Shown here one piece after another: positions 19,786-28,722 of a stretch of DNA of 64,000 nucleotides. The notes beneath the pieces were generated by a model. The model was not told the origin of the DNA, made no database searches, and worked only from the letters and a program-made list of their open reading frames with translations. Each line of letters opens with the position of its first letter. The first letter of the stretch is position 1. The position numbers and the translations under genes are program-made. Source of the stretch: Serratia bockelmannii (GTDB taxonomy: Bacteria > Pseudomonadota > Gammaproteobacteria > Enterobacterales > Enterobacteriaceae). The stretch lies in NCBI RefSeq assembly GCF_008011855.1, contig NZ_VOUX01000006.1, positions 1 through 64,000 on the forward strand, in the 5' to 3' direction.

Positions 19786-20511
19786 ATGATGATCGTTTAT
19801 TACCGGGAAAGAATGGCTATTTTAATACCAGAAAACAATCAGCAGATTATTTTAAGGAATAAAGAATTGAAGCTATGGCATTTTCTTATTGAACAAAGCC
19901 CTAATGTATCATCAAGAAAAGATCTCGGTATACATATATGGGAAGGGCGTTATGTGACAGATTTCGCCATCAACCAAACGATAAATTCATTGAGAAGAAA
20001 GATTGGTGATGCATCACGTGAAATTATCATTACCGTTCCTAAAAAAGGGTATACGATTAATGCAGAGAAGGTCATCATTAAAGTTGATGATGAAACCGAG
20101 TTAATACCCAATACGAGCACTGGCACAGCGGAACTGGGGAGCAATTCGGATAATGATTCAAAACATAAAGAAGAGATATCTCCTCACCGATTTAAGAAGA
20201 CTCGTGAGGTTCACGAAACTGCATCAGAAAAAGCGACATCCAAACGTGATAAAGTGAAAAGAAGCATGCTGATGATAGCCGTATTGATATGCAGCTATAT
20301 TATAGGCGTTTGGTTTTCCGTAAAAATAAATGAAGATAAAAATGAAGAAACCTTATACCTTGATGGATACAGGATTCACTCTACTGGCGATCGCATAGAA
20401 TACGTTCACGGTGAAAAAAAAACCGTTTGTTATCGAATGAAGAGCAATATAAATGACAATAAAAAAAGAGACTACCTTACAGAAATCACGACTTGTAAAA
20501 ATGAAGGTTAA
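19786..20511 (+). CDS. Membrane-anchored winged-helix regulator (ToxR/CadC-like)
   Basis: 241 residues, with AAGGAAGG before the ATG. The N-terminal OmpR/PhoB-type winged helix (about 10-105) has the recognition-helix region NQTINSLRRKIGD and wing KKGYTINA. A charged linker follows, then one membrane span (SMLMIAVLICSYIIGVWF, about 162-180) and a 60-residue periplasmic tail with a Cys pair (KKTVCYRM, ITTCKNEG). This is the ToxR/CadC layout: DNA binding in the cytoplasm, sensing in the periplasm, no receiver domain. It is the first gene of the tad island and the obvious candidate regulator of pilus expression. AT content is far above that of the host background. Confidence 0.85.
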   Translation: MMIVYYRERMAILIPENNQQIILRNKELKLWHFLIEQSPNVSSRKDLGIHIWEGRYVTDFAINQTINSLRRKIGDASREIIITVPKKGYTINAEKVIIKVDDETELIPNTSTGTAELGSNSDNDSKHKEEISPHRFKKTREVHETASEKATSKRDKVKRSMLMIAVLICSYIIGVWFSVKINEDKNEETLYLDGYRIHSTGDRIEYVHGEKKTVCYRMKSNINDNKKRDYLTEITTCKNEG

Positions 20512-20965
20512 GGGATTATTTTTAATTGCTTGCATATTACTTTTCATCTGTGGAACTCTAAGTTATAAACAATATATTTTAGAATCAATGAGCAATAGTT
20601 ACCATGGGTTATTATTTCTGGACGGCGAAGAAAAAATAAAGCTAAACCTATACTTAAACAAAGATAGAGAAACCGCCTACATCAGATTGATTCAAAGTGA
20701 TGGCAATCACTTACGTTATATCACTGCCGAAATGGAACTCAATGCATTGTTAACGCATTCAATAGCCACAGCAAAAGTGGATTGGCATGAGCGAAATATG
20801 ACAGAGAGCGCATTCAGCTCCGACAGTCGCAATCGTCTGGTATCGGTTTTGTTGCACAAGAACAGCAAACAATATTTTTTGGTTATAAACAAGGATGACT
20901 TCTATATTCCAACAGGTAACAATGATATTAATGAACTGATTTTCCTCATTTTTCCTGATAAATGA
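20453..20965 (+). CDS. Small single-span membrane protein, possible ToxS/PsaF-like partner
   Basis: 170 residues from the first ATG, or 154 from the ATG at 20501. One N-terminal membrane anchor (KGLFLIACILLFICGTLSY) is followed by a periplasmic domain of about 130 residues. It overlaps the upstream ToxR-like regulator gene by 59 nt, so the two are coupled. No family was recognised with certainty. The order of a ToxR-like regulator followed by a small inner-membrane protein with a periplasmic domain is that of ToxR/ToxS and PsaE/PsaF, where the second protein stabilises or tunes the first. That role is inferred from position and topology only. Confidence 0.7.
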   Translation: MTIKKETTLQKSRLVKMKVKGLFLIACILLFICGTLSYKQYILESMSNSYHGLLFLDGEEKIKLNLYLNKDRETAYIRLIQSDGNHLRYITAEMELNALLTHSIATAKVDWHERNMTESAFSSDSRNRLVSVLLHKNSKQYFLVINKDDFYIPTGNNDINELIFLIFPDK

Positions 20966-21110
20966 TGCAATTTTATATTTCATTATTAAATATGATATGA
21001 CGTTTTTTTTATCACTGAGTAGGATACCCCCGGCCTAAACAACACGCTTCAATTAAAAGCGAGTTTTTAGCGTCATAACCATCCTACTAATATATTTAAA
21101 GGAATAAAAA
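20966..21110. promoter_or_regulatory. Leader region upstream of flp
   Basis: The 145-bp AT-rich gap precedes the pilin gene. It contains a small CGCTT/AAGCG hairpin followed by AGTTTTT (about 21045-21067), possibly terminating the regulator transcript, and an inverted pair GTAGGAT (21019-21025) / ATCCTAC (21081-21087). AAAGGAA is the flp ribosome site. A separate pilin promoter is likely here, but its boxes are not clear. Confidence 0.5.
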
Positions 21111-21341
21111 ATGTTGAAAAATGTAGCTCTGAAAGCGTATGTCTCTATGGCTTGCCGCAACGTCAAAAACGCAGAACAAAACGAGCGTGGCATCACCGCT
21201 ATCGAATACGCCATCATCGGTGTAGCGATGGCCTCTGCCCTGTTCTTCATCTTTGACAAAGGCGGATTCATTGAATCCCTGAGCGCGGCATGGAACACCA
21301 TGGCCACGAAGATCACTGCTTCAGGCAACATCCTGAAGTAA
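21111..21341 (+). CDS. flp: Flp-type type IVb pilin
   Basis: 76 residues. A 27-residue leader ends in RG, followed by mature ITAIEYAIIGVAMASALFFIF: processing after Gly27, Glu at +5 and Tyr at +6 as in all Flp pilins, then the hydrophobic assembly helix. It is the major subunit of the Tad pilus, which mediates surface adherence and biofilm formation. TadV, encoded next, should process it and the TadE/TadF pseudopilins. The leader is fairly long for a Flp pilin. Confidence 0.95.
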   Translation: MLKNVALKAYVSMACRNVKNAEQNERGITAIEYAIIGVAMASALFFIFDKGGFIESLSAAWNTMATKITASGNILK

Positions 21342-21397
21342 TAGTAAACTTTCGTCATATAGCCTTCGACTCTTCGAGGGCTATATTTAAAACCTAT

Positions 21398-21841
21398 ATG
21401 TTCATAGCGATAATAATCATATCTTTATACATATCACTTAAAGATATCACAGAAAGAAGAATACCTAACGTAGCGCATTTTATGATACTTACGGTGGCAT
21501 ACTGCTATATTTTTTCCCACCCAGGCATTATTGGTTCGGGCCAAATTCTGATATGGCCGTTTGCCATGCTCTTGGTTGGTATTATTCTTTCGTCTTGCAA
21601 CATACTGGGGTTTGGCGATACCAAACTGCTGTTCATCACCATGCTGGTGGTGCCGCCGGAACAATACGTTAACGTTATTTACCTGACTGTTTTTATGGGT
21701 GGCGTATGGGCAATCTTATGGACATATGCCCTGTCAAAAATTTCGCTGATCAAGCGCTATGATAAAGTAAGGAGCGGCGTACCCTACGCCATCCCTATTT
21801 TAATCAGTTTATGTACCTATACGTTTATCGGTGCAGTTTGA
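21398..21841 (+). CDS. tadV: Prepilin peptidase TadV/CpaA
   Basis: 147 residues from the ATG at 21398; upstream in-frame sequence overlaps flp and is not family-like. It is a multi-span A24A aspartic peptidase with both catalytic aspartates: SLKDITERRIPN (about residue 18) and GFGDTKLL. It lacks the N-methylase domain of PilD, as usual for TadV. It cleaves the flp, tadE and tadF leaders at the inner membrane. It is followed after 12 nt by rcpC. Confidence 0.88.
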   Translation: MFIAIIIISLYISLKDITERRIPNVAHFMILTVAYCYIFSHPGIIGSGQILIWPFAMLLVGIILSSCNILGFGDTKLLFITMLVVPPEQYVNVIYLTVFMGGVWAILWTYALSKISLIKRYDKVRSGVPYAIPILISLCTYTFIGAV

Positions 21842-21853
21842 TAAGGAGCATCT

Positions 21854-22813
21854 GTGCGCTTTAAATTTATTGCAATAGTCGCACTGCTAACCATGTTAGC
21901 CGGCGTAGTAGGTATATACAGCGATAAAGGCAACGAGGACGAGGAAAAGACTAAGAACCTCATAGTGAATAAAAGCCTTATCTATTATACCGCAAAGCAT
22001 AATATTGATGTGGGTGCTATCGTCACCACGGATGACTTCACCGAGAAAGAGATAAAATATCCACCAGGCTCGCCCCCCGCCTGGCTAGACACGATTTTTG
22101 GCGAAAAGGACTTTCGCGGACTAATGGCGTCCGGCGGCGTGGCATATCAAAATATTGCCTCCGGCGAACGGGCCTCGAAAGATAACCTTGGCAACCTGTT
22201 GCAGAAAATCGATTCGAGCTATTCGATATTGCCTATTTCTGTCACCACCGCCAGCCTGAAGAACCCTAACATCGCGGACTTTGGTTTTATCGATCTGTTC
22301 CTGGTCTCCAATGATAACAAAGCCTACCGGGACGATCTTTATCAAAAATCGCGCAGCGATAACGGTACCACGGGGAAAGACTACAAGGACACGCGGGTCA
22401 AACAGTTCGCCAGCAAGGTGTGGTTCTTTATGGGCAACGGCAACCTCAATAAGCTGCAAAAGTTCGATCAGTCGGGGCTGGTTTCCAGCCTGATGAAAAC
22501 AACCAGCGGGGAGAATTCGCTGGCGAATGAGGTGCACAGCAACCGGGCCGTCAGCGATGACAAGTCCTCAACGACCATCGTCTATGCCTACTTCAAGCCC
22601 GAGGACGTGGATAAAGTCATTCAGGCGCAAATTATGGGGATGTTCTTCATCACGCCCACCAAGGTTCACAATATCAATGAGGGCATCGCCAAAATAAATA
22701 ACAGCACAAGAGAGATTACCCCGTCAGACATTGTCTCTGGGGCGCCCATTTCGGAAAGGCAAAGCCGCGTGGTTGAAATCAGGGGAGCGCAAAGTGAAAT
22801 TCGTAAATATTAA
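21854..22813 (+). CDS. rcpC: Tad pilus assembly protein RcpC/CpaB
   Basis: 319 residues, GTG start preceded by AAGGAG. One N-terminal membrane anchor (FIAIVALLTMLAGVVGIY) is followed by a SAF/beta-clip-like domain (YYTAKHNIDVGAIVTTDDFTEKEI) and a periplasmic C-terminal part. CpaB/RcpC proteins lie between the inner-membrane machine and the secretin channel. It overlaps the secretin gene by 20 nt. Confidence 0.85.
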   Translation: MRFKFIAIVALLTMLAGVVGIYSDKGNEDEEKTKNLIVNKSLIYYTAKHNIDVGAIVTTDDFTEKEIKYPPGSPPAWLDTIFGEKDFRGLMASGGVAYQNIASGERASKDNLGNLLQKIDSSYSILPISVTTASLKNPNIADFGFIDLFLVSNDNKAYRDDLYQKSRSDNGTTGKDYKDTRVKQFASKVWFFMGNGNLNKLQKFDQSGLVSSLMKTTSGENSLANEVHSNRAVSDDKSSTTIVYAYFKPEDVDKVIQAQIMGMFFITPTKVHNINEGIAKINNSTREITPSDIVSGAPISERQSRVVEIRGAQSEIRKY

Positions 22814-24065
22814 CAGGCTGGCGGTTTTTCTTATTGTGATGTTAACCGCCAGCTTTAACGCTGCGGCGCTCGACGTGGACATCAATAAAACGACCGATCT
22901 TGAGATTGACTTCAGCGTGAAGTCAATCGTCGTTGGCTCACCGGAAATTGCCGACTTCCGGGTGGTCGATGAGAACCACATCTATGTCTTCGGTAAAAAA
23001 AGCGGGCAAACCAATCTCTCCGTTAATGGTACCAACGGTGAGAGTCAAACGCTGCTGATCACCGTGAACGATCTGCAAAAGAAATCCGTCATGTTGAATA
23101 CCTTGCTGATCAGCGAGGGGTTTAAAGACGTGAAGGTCATCGACATGAGCGACTCGCTGCTGGTCAGCGGCCCGGTATTTTCCACTGAAGATGGCGCACG
23201 GATCAAGTCGCTGATCGAAGAGTACGTGGATAGCGATCAGGTCAGGTACTCCTTAGTAACCCAAAAAAATCAGCAAATTAAGATCAGGGTTACGGTCGCG
23301 GAAGTCTCGAAGGACGTGACGGAAACCCTGGGCATTGACTGGGGGCGGGGCAAGATCAGCACCGGCGTGAGTAACGATCTGACTATCAACAACGGCATCT
23401 ACAGCAGCCTGGTTAAGGGGTTTAACTTCGACTCTCTGGGCGTAGCCATCAACGCCCTGGCGAAAAACAGCCTGGCTAACGTGCTGACCACGCCAAGTAT
23501 CACGGTCACCAACGGGAAGACCGCATCATTTCACGGCGGCGGGCAGATACCTATTTTTCAGCGCAGTGAAAATGGCTCAACGGTTGAATGGAAAAACTAT
23601 GGCGTCATGCTGAACTTTGCACCGGTGATCAATTCGGACTCCTCGATTAGCATGGACGTGAGCGTCGAATCATCTCAGATCGGCGGGTACTATAAATATG
23701 AGAACACCGAGCTGCCGACGATTAACGTGCGTAACGTGAAGACCTCAGTACGAATGCGGGATGGAGAGAGCTTCGTCCTCGGCGGACTGATCGACAACAG
23801 CCAAACGCAATATGTTAATAAAGTTCCAGGATTTGCCGACATTCCAGTGCTGGGCGCCTTGTTCAAGTCAACCGGGTTCACATCTGGGCGCAGTGAATTA
23901 GTCATCTTCGCCACCGTTGAGTATGTCAAACCCGTAGAGAGAAACTACATCAAGCTCCCCTACGCCAAATTCTCCAGCCCGTGGGAGGTCTTTTTCGATC
24001 TCGGGCACAGTGATAACAGCATTACCGATGTCTTTGTCAAAGGAGCCGACTATGTCATTAACTAA
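22794..24065 (+). CDS. rcpA: Tad secretin RcpA/CpaC
   Basis: 423 residues from the GTG at 22794, chosen because GGGGAG precedes it and a signal peptide follows (LAVFLIVMLTASFNAAA). The T2SS/T3SS pilus N-domain comes first (IDFSVKSIVVGSPEIADFRVVDENHIYVFGKK in pieces), then a BON-like segment, then the C-terminal secretin domain with TPSITVTNGKTASFHGGGQIPI and FVLGGLIDN. It forms the outer-membrane pore for the Flp pilus. It overlaps rcpB by 14 nt. Confidence 0.93.
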   Translation: MKFVNINRLAVFLIVMLTASFNAAALDVDINKTTDLEIDFSVKSIVVGSPEIADFRVVDENHIYVFGKKSGQTNLSVNGTNGESQTLLITVNDLQKKSVMLNTLLISEGFKDVKVIDMSDSLLVSGPVFSTEDGARIKSLIEEYVDSDQVRYSLVTQKNQQIKIRVTVAEVSKDVTETLGIDWGRGKISTGVSNDLTINNGIYSSLVKGFNFDSLGVAINALAKNSLANVLTTPSITVTNGKTASFHGGGQIPIFQRSENGSTVEWKNYGVMLNFAPVINSDSSISMDVSVESSQIGGYYKYENTELPTINVRNVKTSVRMRDGESFVLGGLIDNSQTQYVNKVPGFADIPVLGALFKSTGFTSGRSELVIFATVEYVKPVERNYIKLPYAKFSSPWEVFFDLGHSDNSITDVFVKGADYVIN

Positions 24066-24516
24066 TTCGCTGCTCCTTATTTTTATCTGCCTGGGCTTAA
24101 ACGGCTGCGCGTTCGAAAGGCAGCCCGACGAAAGAAAGGCGTATTACGTTAAGTTTGTCGGCAACCCCGACCGCACCAAGATGGCAAAGCTTGAAAACTT
24201 TGTTTTAAGCAAGAAAATCGGCTCCATCAGCAGCTTGGCGATTATTTATAGCGATAACCACTATGACCGTGCGATCAGGCTGCAAGAAGAAATACAGAAA
24301 CAGTATGGCATTAATGCTGTATTGCAAGAGAGCGTGAACCAGCTTGACGCAAACTATATTGCCATCGGTAACCGGCATAAAACCGAGCGAGGTTGCTATC
24401 GGTTCCGGCTCTCTGATTTTAACTGGTACAGCTCCGACGAGCAGGCTCTGGATAACTATTCGGAGCGAGAAGTTTGCTCGACCAATGGTAATGATTTCGC
24501 TGAGAGAGCACGTTAA
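24052..24516 (+). CDS. rcpB: Tad locus lipoprotein RcpB/CpaD-like
   Basis: 154 residues from the ATG at 24052, with AAGGAG 6 nt upstream. The signal peptide ends in a lipobox LNGC (about residues 16-19). The C-terminal part has two Cys (RGCYRF, REVCSTNG). Its position between the secretin and tadZ and its lipoprotein character match RcpB/CpaD, thought to act as a pilotin or accessory of the secretin. Sequence similarity to the family is weak by eye, so the name rests largely on gene order. Confidence 0.7.
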   Translation: MSLTNSLLLIFICLGLNGCAFERQPDERKAYYVKFVGNPDRTKMAKLENFVLSKKIGSISSLAIIYSDNHYDRAIRLQEEIQKQYGINAVLQESVNQLDANYIAIGNRHKTERGCYRFRLSDFNWYSSDEQALDNYSEREVCSTNGNDFAERAR

Positions 24517-25658
24517 TGTTCATAGAAAAACTAAAGAGAAAAAACGAGGCCAAAAAGAAAAAGGCCAGCGTGATTGTTTTAACCAAAACTGAGACTGATT
24601 TTTTATCACTCTCAGAACCACTCTCATTGTACGACGTCGATACGATGATCAAGCACATCCCCGCTGGCGACCTGCTGGAGTTTGTTAATAACGCCCTGAC
24701 GGGGAAAAATTATTTTGTGCTGGATGCCCAGAGCTACAGCGAGACTGAAATCGCGGACATCGCCATGATGCTGCGTGGTCGCTATCCCTCCATGCTGATC
24801 GGCAACGAGGATTCGATCCAGGCAACGTGGCAGGCTCGCGAGCTGGGGTTCAGCAGCTATTTTACCCGCACCAGTGAGATCCGCCTGCTGCTGCTGGGGA
24901 TAGTGGAACACTTCGGCTATGTGCGCTCCAGAACTTCTCTGGTGATCGGGTTGTGCAATACCTCGCCTGATATCGATATTAATTATCGCGTTTTTCACGA
25001 TCTCTGTAACAGCGAAATGATGAAAGGCTATTCAATGCTGTTTGTTAACTGCGACATCGCAAACATTTTCTTTGATGCCGCATTGGGGGTAAAGGCCAAT
25101 AAAAACACCGTTGAGCACGTGCTGGGCTATGAGAATGAACTGGATACCACCTCGTCCCTGAAACTGGTGATGAAAATAAAAGATCACTTCGACTACGTTT
25201 CCTTCAACATTGCCAACGACGAGGCGCACGTTGACAACGTTGACGCCTTCCTCAACGGCGTTGAGAAATTCATCGAATCGCTGGCAAACTCCTATGGATT
25301 TATTTTTATTAATATCCCCTACTATTTTCTCACGCTGCACGGCGGAATTAATTTGCTCAATGAGAGCGACATCCGTGTGCTGATGACCAATGGGCAGATC
25401 GAGTCTATCTATAACCTTAACTATCTCAAGAACCGAATTGGCTTTAAGCAGGATAAAGGGGAGAAAAGAAGGGACAAGCTGATCTCCATCCGAAAACAGG
25501 CCGGTAAGCTGGCAACTGAAATCACGGATAAAGAAATCCACACCAAGCTGGGCATCAAGGTGGACTTCAACAATAACGCCAACCTGCTGGGGGGGTTGTT
25601 AACCGCTTTCAACCGTAAGAAAGAAAGCAAAAACATTATAGACAGCATATTTAGGTGA
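24516..25658 (+). CDS. tadZ: TadZ/CpaE-like localisation protein
   Basis: 380 residues; the start overlaps the rcpB stop (TAATG). The N-terminal part (about 17-130) resembles an atypical receiver domain; the C-terminal part aligns in position with the MinD/ParA-like domain of CpaE/TadZ. The P-loop is not recognisable: where KGGxGKT would be, the sequence reads GLCNTSPDIDINYRVFHDL. Thus it probably does not bind ATP in the canonical way. TadZ proteins place the Tad machine at a cell pole. Family assignment relies on order directly before tadA and on the domain layout. Confidence 0.75.
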   Translation: MFIEKLKRKNEAKKKKASVIVLTKTETDFLSLSEPLSLYDVDTMIKHIPAGDLLEFVNNALTGKNYFVLDAQSYSETEIADIAMMLRGRYPSMLIGNEDSIQATWQARELGFSSYFTRTSEIRLLLLGIVEHFGYVRSRTSLVIGLCNTSPDIDINYRVFHDLCNSEMMKGYSMLFVNCDIANIFFDAALGVKANKNTVEHVLGYENELDTTSSLKLVMKIKDHFDYVSFNIANDEAHVDNVDAFLNGVEKFIESLANSYGFIFINIPYYFLTLHGGINLLNESDIRVLMTNGQIESIYNLNYLKNRIGFKQDKGEKRRDKLISIRKQAGKLATEITDKEIHTKLGIKVDFNNNANLLGGLLTAFNRKKESKNIIDSIFR

Positions 25659-25662
25659 TGAC

Positions 25663-26916
25663 ATGGATATAAAAACCTATGAAAAAATCAGAAACGCGCT
25701 GTTAGAGCAAATAAAAATAGAAAACTATGACAGCTCTGCCACTCATGAAGCGCTGATGAAAATTGAAGAACTGCTCATACCGGCGCTCGATCTGGAAAAT
25801 ATTATATTAACCAGAAGAAAGTTTGATGAGCTGATCAAAAGCTATTATGACGACATCTTCGGGCTGGGGCCCATCGAAGATCTGCTGGCCGATCCCAGCG
25901 TTAACGACATCATGGTTAACGGGTGTAAATCCATCTACATCGAACGGGCGGGCAAACTCATCAAGCAAGATTCTCAGTTTAAATCTAATGAGCAGATCCT
26001 GCGTATCGCGCAGCGTATTGTTGCGCCGATTGGGCGTCGGGTAGATGAAAGCTCGCCGATGGTCGATGCCCGCCTGGCCGACGGTAGCCGCGTCAACATC
26101 ATCATTCCGCCCGTGGCCCTAGATGGCTGCACCATCTCCATCCGAAAGTTTAAAGAGGATAAATTAGACCTGATCGACCTGATCAACTTTGGCTCGATGA
26201 GTGAGGCGATGGGGCACTACCTGAGCCTGATGGTCAGGGCCAAGGCGAACATCATCATCTCGGGGGGGACGGGTTCAGGGAAAACCACCCTGCTCAATGC
26301 AATTTCGAACGAAATCGATGATGGCGACCGCATCGTCACCATCGAAGATGCCGCCGAGCTGCAGCTGCAAAAAGATCACGTCGTGCGCCTGGAGTCGCGC
26401 CCTAAGGGTGTTGACGGCGGCGGTGAAGTCTCGATTCGTGACCTGGTGATCAACGCGTTGCGTATGCGCCCAGACCGGATCATCGTGGGCGAGTGTCGTG
26501 GCGATGAAACCTTTGAAATGCTTCAGGCCATGAACACCGGCCACGAAGGTTCGCTCTCAACCATTCACGCCAATACGCCAAAAGACGCGCTGGTGCGCCT
26601 GGAAAGCATGCTCTCCATGGCGAACTCCAATATCTCGGCCAAAACCATTCGCGGCCAAATATCGCAGGCCGTTGATATTATTATTCAATGCGCAAGGTTG
26701 CCCTGCGGCTCGAGGAAGATTACCAACATTACGGAAATCGGCACGCTGGAGGGTGAGGTCATTCAAAGCCAGGACGTGTTCCTGCTCGAAAGGCGAAAAG
26801 AGTCGGATACGGTCACGAAGTATGCGCATAAGCAGAATATCGCCTACTCCATTCTGGAATCAAAGGCCGCGTTCGCCGGGCTGCTCCCAGAGCTCAAAGG
26901 CATCCTGCATGACTAA
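25663..26916 (+). CDS. tadA: Tad secretion ATPase TadA/CpaF
   Basis: 417 residues, with all GspE/VirB11-type motifs: Walker A GGTGSGKT (201-208), Asp box around [12 protein letters not shown] (222-233), Walker [10 protein letters not shown] (272-280) and His box [14 protein letters not shown] (293-306). It is the cytoplasmic hexameric motor driving Flp pilus assembly with TadB and TadC. It starts 4 nt after tadZ and overlaps tadB by 8 nt. Confidence 0.96.
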   Translation: MDIKTYEKIRNALLEQIKIENYDSSATHEALMKIEELLIPALDLENIILTRRKFDELIKSYYDDIFGLGPIEDLLADPSVNDIMVNGCKSIYIERAGKLIKQDSQFKSNEQILRIAQRIVAPIGRRVDESSPMVDARLADGSRVNIIIPPVALDGCTISIRKFKEDKLDLIDLINFGSMSEAMGHYLSLMVRAKANIIISGGTGSGKTTLLNAISNEIDDGDRIVTIEDAAELQLQKDHVVRLESRPKGVDGGGEVSIRDLVINALRMRPDRIIVGECRGDETFEMLQAMNTGHEGSLSTIHANTPKDALVRLESMLSMANSNISAKTIRGQISQAVDIIIQCARLPCGSRKITNITEIGTLEGEVIQSQDVFLLERRKESDTVTKYAHKQNIAYSILESKAAFAGLLPELKGILHD

Positions 26917-27814
26917 CCTGACGGGCTTCCTCATCACCCTGCTGCTTCTGCTGCTGATGTTCTCATACGTCAGGCAAAAGGCCGCGAAGAAGAAAAAGTG
27001 GGAGAACTTTTTCGGTAAAGCGAAGCCGGCTGAGAAAGAGAAAACCAAGGAAATAAAAAAGCTCATCGGCAAGTCTTACCTACCCGACTTCGTGTTTATT
27101 TTTGGCACCAAAAGCCTGGTGATGTCTCTGGTGGTCAGCGGCGGCTACATCCTGTTTTGGTGGTTCTGCTGCCTGACCTTCAGCGCCTCGTCGTTTGCCT
27201 ATGTATTTGGCACCGTGATCCTGGTAGCTATTTCGTTTGCCGCGTTGTACGGCATCTACCAGAGCCGTTTCAGCGACTATTTCGAAGCACAGTTCCCCTA
27301 TGCGCTGCGGCTTATCAGCCGCAACCTGGCCGTGGGCCAGACGATATACGCGGCCATTGATGCAGCGGCGGAGAACCTGAGCGATATCATGAAGCGAGAA
27401 TTTACCCGCATCTCATTCCAACTGAAAAACGGCGTGTCCTTTGATGACATACTCAGCCGGGGTGAGAAAATCTACCCCTATAAAGGCTACTTTGTTTTTA
27501 GTTCGTATATTCGTATCTCCATACAAAAAGGCAGCAGTCTGAAAGATACCCTGCTGTCACTGGCCAATGACCTGGTCGCCGCTCAAGTCATTAAGAAAAA
27601 AACCAAGGCGTTAACCTCAGAGGCACGCGGGGCGGCAAAGATCCTGGCGCTTTTACCGCTGCTGATGCTGGTCGTACTCTATAAGTTCGCCTTTTGGAAC
27701 TTCGTTTACCTCTTCGATGAGCTTTATGGCCGCTACGTGGTGATTTACGTGGTCATTAGCGTCAGCATCGGGTTTTTCATTATTTCACGCATGATTAAGG
27801 GAGTTGAACTGTGA
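26909..27814 (+). CDS. tadB: Tad inner-membrane platform protein TadB
   Basis: 301 residues from the ATG at 26909; sequence upstream in this frame lies within tadA. A T2SSF (GspF-like) domain covers about 150-270 (FPYALRLISRNLAVGQTIYAAIDAAAENL), with membrane spans at the N-terminus, about 65-115 and the C-terminus. It forms the motor platform with TadC. It overlaps tadC by 4 nt. Confidence 0.92.
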   Translation: MTNLTGFLITLLLLLLMFSYVRQKAAKKKKWENFFGKAKPAEKEKTKEIKKLIGKSYLPDFVFIFGTKSLVMSLVVSGGYILFWWFCCLTFSASSFAYVFGTVILVAISFAALYGIYQSRFSDYFEAQFPYALRLISRNLAVGQTIYAAIDAAAENLSDIMKREFTRISFQLKNGVSFDDILSRGEKIYPYKGYFVFSSYIRISIQKGSSLKDTLLSLANDLVAAQVIKKKTKALTSEARGAAKILALLPLLMLVVLYKFAFWNFVYLFDELYGRYVVIYVVISVSIGFFIISRMIKGVEL

Positions 27815-28722
27815 TTTTCTTTATCTCAACCTCGCTCTTTATCGTCGGCGTTATTGTGTTTATCTGGGGATTAAAGAGCCACAAGAAAGAAGAAGAGTAT
27901 TATGATAAATTTTACTTTATCGTTTCCTCACACGAGAACCTCGATGACTACCTCAGCCTGAAAAACAGGATTAAAGACCTGTTCTCTTTATTAATGAGAA
28001 AGCTATCATTCTACGTTGAAAACAACCTGTCCCATACGGAATACCATGCTCTCATTAATAAGGCAGGATATTACTCGCTACAAGAAAGCACCCTATTTTA
28101 TATTTATATCTCTAGCATATTTCTCTTTTCAACTCTGTCCCTAACGCTGTTAGCCTGCCTGGGTAATCTGTCATTCTATGTCATTCCTGTTTTCATGATC
28201 GTATACTACATTGGCTCAAAGATTTATCTCGAGAGAAAACATAAGAACGAGATCAAAAAGTTCAGGATCAACTTCGTCTACTTTCTCGATCTGTGCGCCA
28301 CCTGTATCAAAACTGGCATGACGCTGACGGCCGCTTTAGAAACCGTTTCCCCGGTGCTCTATCGCTTCTCCGGTCTGTTAGGCAACAGCATGCAGAACTT
28401 TTCACGCACGCTGAAATACAGCGATATAAACATCGCCTGCGAAAAGCTCTATGAAGAGGTTCCCCTAAGCGAGGTCAAGGAGTTTATCGCAACCGTGCGT
28501 AACTCCGCCCAGTTCGGCGCTGGCATGCAGTCCGGTCTGCAAGAGTTATCTAAAGAGATCCGCCAGTTTCACTTTATAGAAACCGAAGAAAAAATTGGCT
28601 CCGTCAACGCCAAGATGGGGATACCGCTCATTCTCTTTATCATGTTCCCGGTTATTGTTGAAATCATTGCTCCTGGCCTGCTACGCGCCATGGGCAGCCT
28701 GTCATTGGAGATGATCTCGTAA
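27811..28722 (+). CDS. tadC: Tad inner-membrane platform protein TadC
   Basis: 303 residues, GTG start overlapping the tadB stop (GTGA). N-terminal and central membrane segments precede a T2SSF domain (FVYFLDLCATCIKTGMTLTAALETV, about 150-175, to AQFGAGMQSGLQELSKEIRQF) and a C-terminal span. It pairs with TadB around the TadA motor. The stop overlaps the tadD start by 1 nt. Confidence 0.9.
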   Translation: MIFFISTSLFIVGVIVFIWGLKSHKKEEEYYDKFYFIVSSHENLDDYLSLKNRIKDLFSLLMRKLSFYVENNLSHTEYHALINKAGYYSLQESTLFYIYISSIFLFSTLSLTLLACLGNLSFYVIPVFMIVYYIGSKIYLERKHKNEIKKFRINFVYFLDLCATCIKTGMTLTAALETVSPVLYRFSGLLGNSMQNFSRTLKYSDINIACEKLYEEVPLSEVKEFIATVRNSAQFGAGMQSGLQELSKEIRQFHFIETEEKIGSVNAKMGIPLILFIMFPVIVEIIAPGLLRAMGSLSLEMIS

